Source of the DNA: Hyalella azteca
Taxonomy: Eukaryota > Arthropoda > Malacostraca > Amphipoda > Hyalellidae
Reading direction: 5' to 3'
NCBI RefSeq assembly: GCF_000764305.2
Contig: NW_025930616.1
Span: 1 to 64,000 of the forward strand
DNA length: 64,000 nucleotides
Part shown: positions 58,528 to 64,000 of the stretch, piece after piece
Layout of the letters: each line of letters begins with the position of its first letter
Numbering within the stretch: position 1 is the first letter of the stretch
Program-made: the position numbers and the translations under genes
Notes under the pieces: generated by a model
Databases searched by the model: none
Told to the model about the DNA's origin: nothing
The model's input: the letters and a program-made list of their open reading frames with translations, nothing else

Positions 58528-58639
58528 CTAAAAATGGAAACCTGATTCACAAGACAACAATATCTCAGTAGAGAGAATTTACTACTGACTTGAAATAGAT
58601 ACAATTTTAGAGCACAATCATGTTTTACGTGCATTCCAA

Positions 58640-60090
58640 CTTAAATTACTTATAGGTATATATTTGTAAGGATATATAAGTCCTCAGAAGCGTTCTTAAA
58701 CATACGTTAAAGCTACGGACACATTAAATACTCCTACCAGTCAGAAAATTTTGATGTAAATTTGTTGCCGTCAAAATATGGCAACTCGTGGTGACAAACG
58801 AAATTTCCAGAAGAGACTTTTACTGCTGGAGTGGCTCTAGAATTCCTTTAAAAAAAATCAGAAGTAAATATAATGAATTAATTAAGTCTACAAATTTCAT
58901 CCCACAAACGTAAATCTTTTCAAATAAAACAAATTCATTTCAAGAAGGAATGCAATTCCCTGTATTAAAATTTAAATTAAATCACAATATAATTTGCTCT
59001 ATTTTGCTGCATGACGCCGCAGTAGCGCAACTCATGTGTTAACAATAAGCTGTGTTAACAATGAGCTGAAGAATAAATATGAAATTCATTACTTGATTGT
59101 GAAGTACCATAAACGAACCCATCAAAATCAAATAGTTGAGTTAAGCTAAATGTACAAAAAAATTTCAGCAACTTGAGCTGCTAATGGTGGAGGCAAGTAA
59201 AAAAATTATAAATCTGATAAAACACATTCAGAAGTTGTAACATTTACCAAATTCTGTAGTAAGAAACCGATCAATCAAGAACCACGTTGCATTTTAGTCA
59301 CTCAGCCACTACGAAATGACAACTAATCAGACGCACGTATGCTTTCAAAATAAACGGAGAATTGAATACTTTAAATTGACAACAAACATTTGGGAAGAAT
59401 AATTCTAAATAAAGAATTAGCCGTTTTGCTTCCATTTTCAGCAAACAAATATTGATCTGTATATCCCTATACCATTCAGGTGCCTACTCATTACCCGAAC
59501 ATTCCAAGATGATAGAATCAATTCACTGAACGATCGACTCGAATTTCCGGATGTTAGCGCAAGCTTCCTTGTTCGAAGTTCTTCATTAGTTCTTTGTTTC
59601 CGAAGAAAACCGACGTGAGTTTTGCTAGTCACTCTTAGCCGAGCATGCAGGGCCTACTGACCTTGCAAGACATTAAGCTCCATGAACTTCAGAAAGCCCA
59701 TTGAACTTTTTGTTTCAAGAAAAAAACTTCATCAAACACCGATACCAACCTCGGAAACCTGTATTTTGTGTGGAAATCATTGATGTCGACTATTCATTTT
59801 GCATGTGGTTGCTTAACAGTAAGAAATGAGCAGAAGAAAAAGGGATAGATCGAGTTTTTCATTAAAAAATACTACATGCAAATGTAAAACTTTTGGAATC
59901 GTTCTGGTATAATGGTATTTCACGTGAAAAAGAATTTGTTTGCCTTATTTACATTTTCTGCTGTTCTTATGAAGAGTGAATAAATGAAACATTGTACTTC
60001 TTCCTTAATTAACTGAGATCAGGCTCTGAGGTGCTTCTGCTACCACAAGTCTTAAACCCAATTCAAAAATTGCATTTCTTGTTACTTATT
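58640..60090. other. No gene supported
   Basis: AT-rich. The 64-codon minus frame at 59438-59632 has no support. No repeats are seen. Confidence 0.5.
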
Positions 60091-60100
60091 TATTGCAGAA

Positions 60101-60132
60101 ACTTCTGACGCGTGTCTGTGCTCGTCAGAAGT
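60101..60132. other. 10-bp perfect inverted repeat (hairpin)
   Basis: ACTTCTGACG and CGTCAGAAGT face each other across a 12-base loop. It lies in a GC-richer stretch (60100-60480) of unknown nature that also has a 31-bp tandem duplication (ATGTAGGTAGGATTCCTTAC at 60234 and 60265). Confidence 0.6.
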
Positions 60133-60465
60133 CCTATGGGATTTCGCGCTCCTAGGGTGATTGTTCCTGAGCGCCCCACCGTTGAGCTCGCGGTGTCTGA
60201 CTGTAGGTCTCAGTTGTGGGGTTAAGAGTTATGATGTAGGTAGGATTCCTTACATTTAGTTATTATGTAGGTAGGATTCCTTACATTTCCCTTCTCTGTC
60301 TCTCTCGTGCGGGCGGCCGACGTCCCGTGTAAGCGACCTCTTGTTCGAGTGTCTTAGTTTCTGTTGCTTTTCACCTGTCCCTCCTTGTCACTTCGTCTCT
60401 TTGAAATGATAACGCTGCTTCTTTCGAGCCAGCTTCAGAGGGCTGGACAATAACTGCGACTTTCC

Positions 60466-60586
60466 GCCACTTGTGGGTGACCGTTTTTTTTATCCAAAAA
60501 AACTGTCAATAATTGAGACTTCCATNGCCACTTGTGGGTGACCGATTTTTTTTATCAAAAAAACTGTCAATAATTGAGACTTCCAT
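60466..60586. repeat. 60-bp duplication around an N (probable false duplication)
   Basis: GCCACTTGTGGGTGACCG through GAGACTTCCAT occurs at 60466-60525 and, after the N at 60526, again at 60527-60586 with only two or three differences. Overlapping contig ends that were not merged explain this best. Confidence 0.85.
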
Positions 60587-61724
60587 CTCATTGGTGATGT
60601 TCATCTTGACTTTCAGCGCGATGTAGCTAAATAGCTGAAGCACTAGTAAACATGTGTCTACCAAACTAAAAATTTCAGGAACGACTGTATAATAATTTAG
60701 AAACTATTTATGATTCATTTATGTTTTCTTTGTGCGGTTACGGAATGACTGTGAAACTCTCTTTTGAAACAATCCCGCGAACGTTCCTGGTTCTTGTTTA
60801 ATAACTTGTCTCCTTGGAACTATTTATACGGACGTACTTGTGTATTGACGTAGTAAATAAGCATTAAAATTAGAAGACGTTGTTGCGTAGACTGTTCTGT
60901 GATGGTGATCTTGTTTTATCTCATAGACTTCTATTATCCATAATCTTTGTACTACATATCTATTTTGAAACTGATGTGTACACGATCTAATGTAAAAATA
61001 AAGTGGGCACTCGACTGAAATTCATGTATTTTAACTTTATCTTGCAAATCTTCTTCCACAACACAACTATTCACGCTTTGTGAACAGTTGTTCGGTGAGG
61101 AACCATAGCCTGTATTAAAAAATATTTAACTACAATACTAAAACACTGAAATGAACAAAATGTTGATAGACTCTTATTTGGTTACCCGAGTTTTCGAGAC
61201 CGAATAATAATTTATACATATTGTTCAAAAAATTCTGAATAGTTGTGAAGTGATCTTCTCTCAAGGCTCTATTTCGAACACTCATAGTCATCACTAGTTG
61301 GACTCAGTCATACACGCGCAGTCCACTTCGTACAGAGCGGCCTACACTTAATTGACTGGAGTGTGCGCTAATTGATATCAATCCGTACATGTAAGATCAT
61401 TGATTTTGAAGACGCCGTAATCCGCAATACCTGAAAAATATACAATTCATCATAATGTGTCTAGACTCCATAACCATTTCGTCACTTAAATACTTTAAAT
61501 TTATCGTCTGTGGAAAAGACCCGCTTAAGCAATTGTGAACTCCACCAAACATATAGAAAGATCATAATAAACTGTGCGTCAAAGTCAATGTAGGGATTTT
61601 ATTGTCATTTACAAGAATAATGCGTTGCATTGCGTTAAAATAACACCTTCAACGAACGGCCTTTATAGTAGACGCTGAGTTCATCACCAAACTGCAGAGA
61701 AAAGCGAATAATTAAGGGCTCCGG

Positions 61725-62000
61725 TTAATGCAAGAGTCCCACAGCCGAGGCACTAAAGACAATAGAATAGAATAGAATAGAATAGAAGTGTCGGCAATGA
61801 AGAAATAGGCCCATGGCCTGTTGCCGATTCTTGTACTTTTCGTGTCTTGATTCACAAGGGATCCGGCCTCTGGAACCCGATCTTTCCATAACTGACGATT
61901 GATTGAGATAGCTGCTGGACTTATTGCCTGGTCCGTAATTTGCTAGGCATTTCTTTTGAGGCAATGTACAAATGCAATGGCTAGGCAATGATTCCATGTA
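61725..62000 (-). mobile_element. LINE 3' end, second subfamily
   Basis: The reverse complement matches the last codons and 3' UTR of the 2888 LINE with clear divergence (GGCAACAGGCCATGGGCC instead of GGCGACAGGCC). It ends in a TTCTA microsatellite (61771-61790) instead of ATGTT. The RT frame is interrupted. Confidence 0.75.
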
Positions 62001-62151
62001 CAACGCCGGAAAGCAGTTTCTGCAGAAAGATTAGTCAATAAAGATGGCAATCGGATTCGGCACATTACATACACTCAGAATAACGTAATAATATCGCACC
62101 GACAATGTCTCAGACTTGTCTTTCTCAGGCGTGCCCTGTGATTCAACTTAC

Positions 62152-62212
62152 CTGAACCCTGGGGACCATCTGGAGTGAACGCAGCTGACTGGGAGACAAC
62201 TCGCACCCAGTG
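62152..62212 (-). CDS. Candidate 61-nt internal exon, minus strand
   Basis: Acceptor GAGCTTTACCTTAG and a perfect donor TTCAG/GTAAGT bound GC-rich sequence. All three phases are open (for example HWVRVVSQSAAFTPDGPQGS or TGCELSPSQLRSLQMVPRVQ), so the protein cannot be named. The TIR element of family B starts 37 bp upstream of the acceptor in transcript sense. Confidence 0.4.
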
Positions 62213-62248
62213 CTAAGGTAAAGCTCTATCATCTAATTTGATAAGATC

Positions 62249-62463
62249 CAGGGCGTATACTTTCAAAAAAGTTAAGAGATCGTGAGTTCATCCGCCAATC
62301 ATTGACGGCCTTTCAAGCAAAATCACCAATCATAGACAAGAAAATAGAGCGTAAGTACTTACGTTCACATAGCGAGCTTTGAAAGTATCCACCAATCATA
62401 GACAAGAAAATAGAGCGTAAGTACCTACGTTCACTTAGCGAGTTTTGAAAGTATGGCCCCTGG
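62249..62463. mobile_element. Short TIR element, family B, copy 2
   Basis: Begins CAGGGCGTATACTTTCAAAA and ends TTTTGAAAGTATGGCCCCTG, whose complement matches the start. The last 70 bp (CCAATCATAGACAAGAAAAT onward) are tandemly duplicated inside the element, making it longer than copy 1. Confidence 0.85.
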
Positions 62464-62469
62464 GCGTCA

Positions 62470-63600
62470 ATAGCGATCTATCAAAGCAGGGATTTTAAAG
62501 CGAATGAGTCATTTTTCGAGGTCATCTCAAAATCGACATCGGCATTATAAGGAGGGAGATTAGGACACATTACGAGTACTGAAACTGAATTTTAGTCTTA
62601 ATTTTTCGCTAATCAGGATATGCTTGTAAATCCTTGGAAACGCAAAAATAAAACTCTTTTGACCACATTGCAGTTCCCATTACTTAGCGATTACGACATC
62701 CCCAAGTTTGTTGATGAGAAACATTTCATGAACTTCAGCACCAATCGAATGAATTTAATATTTCAAATCCCAGCCTAAGAGTTTGACCGTTTGTTTTCAC
62801 TCACAAATGCCTATATTATAACTTATTGATTTCTAAAAATTGTAAATTATGGTATGAAATGGATCCAACCACTAGGCTGACAAATTTGCATTTAACCATC
62901 ATTCATGCATATCATAAGGTTAATTATAGAATATTAAACTATCATTTCATCAACCCAGCAGCACTGGAGCTAAATCGAGGAACTTTTCACCCCAAATAAC
63001 AATTCATACATCAAGATGTCACTACATATAAAGAAGCGGTATTTAATGAGACTGCCTTGCACCCATTGCGTTTGCGTCTTAAAACGAGGTGATTTCATAA
63101 CGCAAGAGCGCGTATTGATTTCAATAACGCATGATAGTAACGTGCGCATTTTTTTATACTGCATTCATGCTATTGTGAGTGTAAATTTTGAACCTTCATT
63201 AAGATTATAATTATACACCGGGAATTAATCTTCATTTGATGATTATTGTTGATTTACCATCCATATCTTCGATTATTGTGTGATTTATGGGTAATAAATT
63301 AGATCAGTGAATGATTTGTGAACAATAAATCAGGTCACTGTATGATCTTGTAATAATAAAATGTATTATTATTCCCTTCGAAAAGAAATCCTTGAGCTAG
63401 CCAATTAATAAGTCGTTTCAGACAGCAGTCTCCTGGCAACAGATTTCCTAAGCGACCAAATGAGCTGTTCGGAATTTTTTTTTAAAAACCTATATATTAT
63501 GCATAAACTTGAAACTACCGAGCATATATGCAGCTGCTCTCAAAAGAAAAAAGTAAAAATCTATTGTAATTTGCACATCCCCATTTAAAACTGAAGTGCA
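62470..63600. other. No gene supported
   Basis: AT-rich sequence without repeats. Short frames only. Confidence 0.5.
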
Positions 63601-63609
63601 AGCAATAGT

Positions 63610-64000
63610 GCAGACGATGTGTAGTCCAGGCAGGCGAGCGCTTGTGATGAGGCAACATTGCAGACTGCAGACGATGTGTAGACCAGGCAGGCGGGAGGTT
63701 GTGAGGCAACATTGCAGACTGCAGACGATGTGTAGACCAGGCAGGCGGGAGGTTGTGAGGTAACATTGCAGACTGCAGACGATGTGTAGTCCAGGCAGAC
63801 GGGCGGTTGTGAGGTAACATTGCAGACTGCAGACGATGTGTACTCCAGGCAGACGGGAGGTTGTGAGGTAACATTGCAGACTGCAGACGATGTGTAGACC
63901 CAGGCAGACGGGCGGTTGTGAGGCAACATTGCAGACTGCAGACGATGTGTAGTCCAGGCAGACGGGCGGTTGTGAGGTAACATTGCAGACTGCAGACGAT
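63610..64000. repeat. Tandem repeat, 54-bp unit, continuing past the window
   Basis: Seven-plus units of GCAGACGATGTGTAGACCAG followed by GCAGACGGGCGGTTGTGAGG and TAACATTGCAGACT. The first unit is 57 bp and the others mostly 54. Minus-strand frames are open (THRLQSAMLPHN peptides) because 54 is a multiple of 3, with phase shifts between units. Confidence 0.95.

Noticed and set aside
60040..60600. Solo LTR
   Set aside because: GC-rich with short duplications, but no TG...CA ends, target duplication or second copy in the window.
63515..63983. Minus frames of 119 and 132 codons (THRLQSAMLPHN)
   Set aside because: Readings of the 54-bp array, shifting phase between units.

Overview
The window looks like low-gene-density nuclear DNA of an AT-rich metazoan, most likely an invertebrate and perhaps an arthropod. 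The evidence is GT-AG introns of kilobase size, 3' ends of a non-LTR retrotransposon, a tRNA-derived SINE, short hairpin-rich transposons and an unusual number of minisatellites. Species cannot be told from the sequence. It is an assembled scaffold: five single-N joins (9440, 14243, 22637, 39505, 60526) and one Nextera adapter junction (22540-22577) are visible.

Two minus-strand genes are solid. Gene A starts at 54552 with a 2.8 kb first exon whose N-terminal half carries an acidic, proline-rich hexapeptide array. Exons 2 and 3 follow in matching phase, and further candidate exons run leftward to about 44.7 kb and possibly 39-42 kb. Gene B (29837 to about 28317) is a 506-codon open frame with a Ser/Leu-Ala-Glu-Ser-Arg array of the same 18-bp period. 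Neither protein is recognised. A plus-strand gene C is inferred from three phase-compatible exons between 32.4 and 37.0 kb. Other exon calls rest on splice signals plus an open frame and carry low confidence: at this base composition, isolated acceptor-plus-ORF matches also arise by chance.

Layout: 1-2.4 kb, a duplicated promoter/first-exon-like segment; 2.9-12 kb, LINE, decayed Tc1-like, SINE and scattered candidate exons; 13-28 kb, short transposons, the adapter junction and several minisatellites; 28-38 kb, genes B and C; 37-46 kb, tandem arrays and the left part of gene A; 46-55 kb, gene A; 55-64 kb, candidate exons, LINE tails, a short TIR element and a terminal 54-bp array.

The dominant mobile element is a 150-180 bp family here called repeat A: seven near-complete copies, one internally deleted copy and three fragments, in both orientations. 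It has a 13-bp inverted repeat around a GTCY microsatellite and a 16-bp palindrome near one end, as in non-autonomous Helentron-type elements. Three copies lie within about 50 bp of gene A exon borders. No RNA gene, CRISPR array, complete transposase or new multi-gene system was found.
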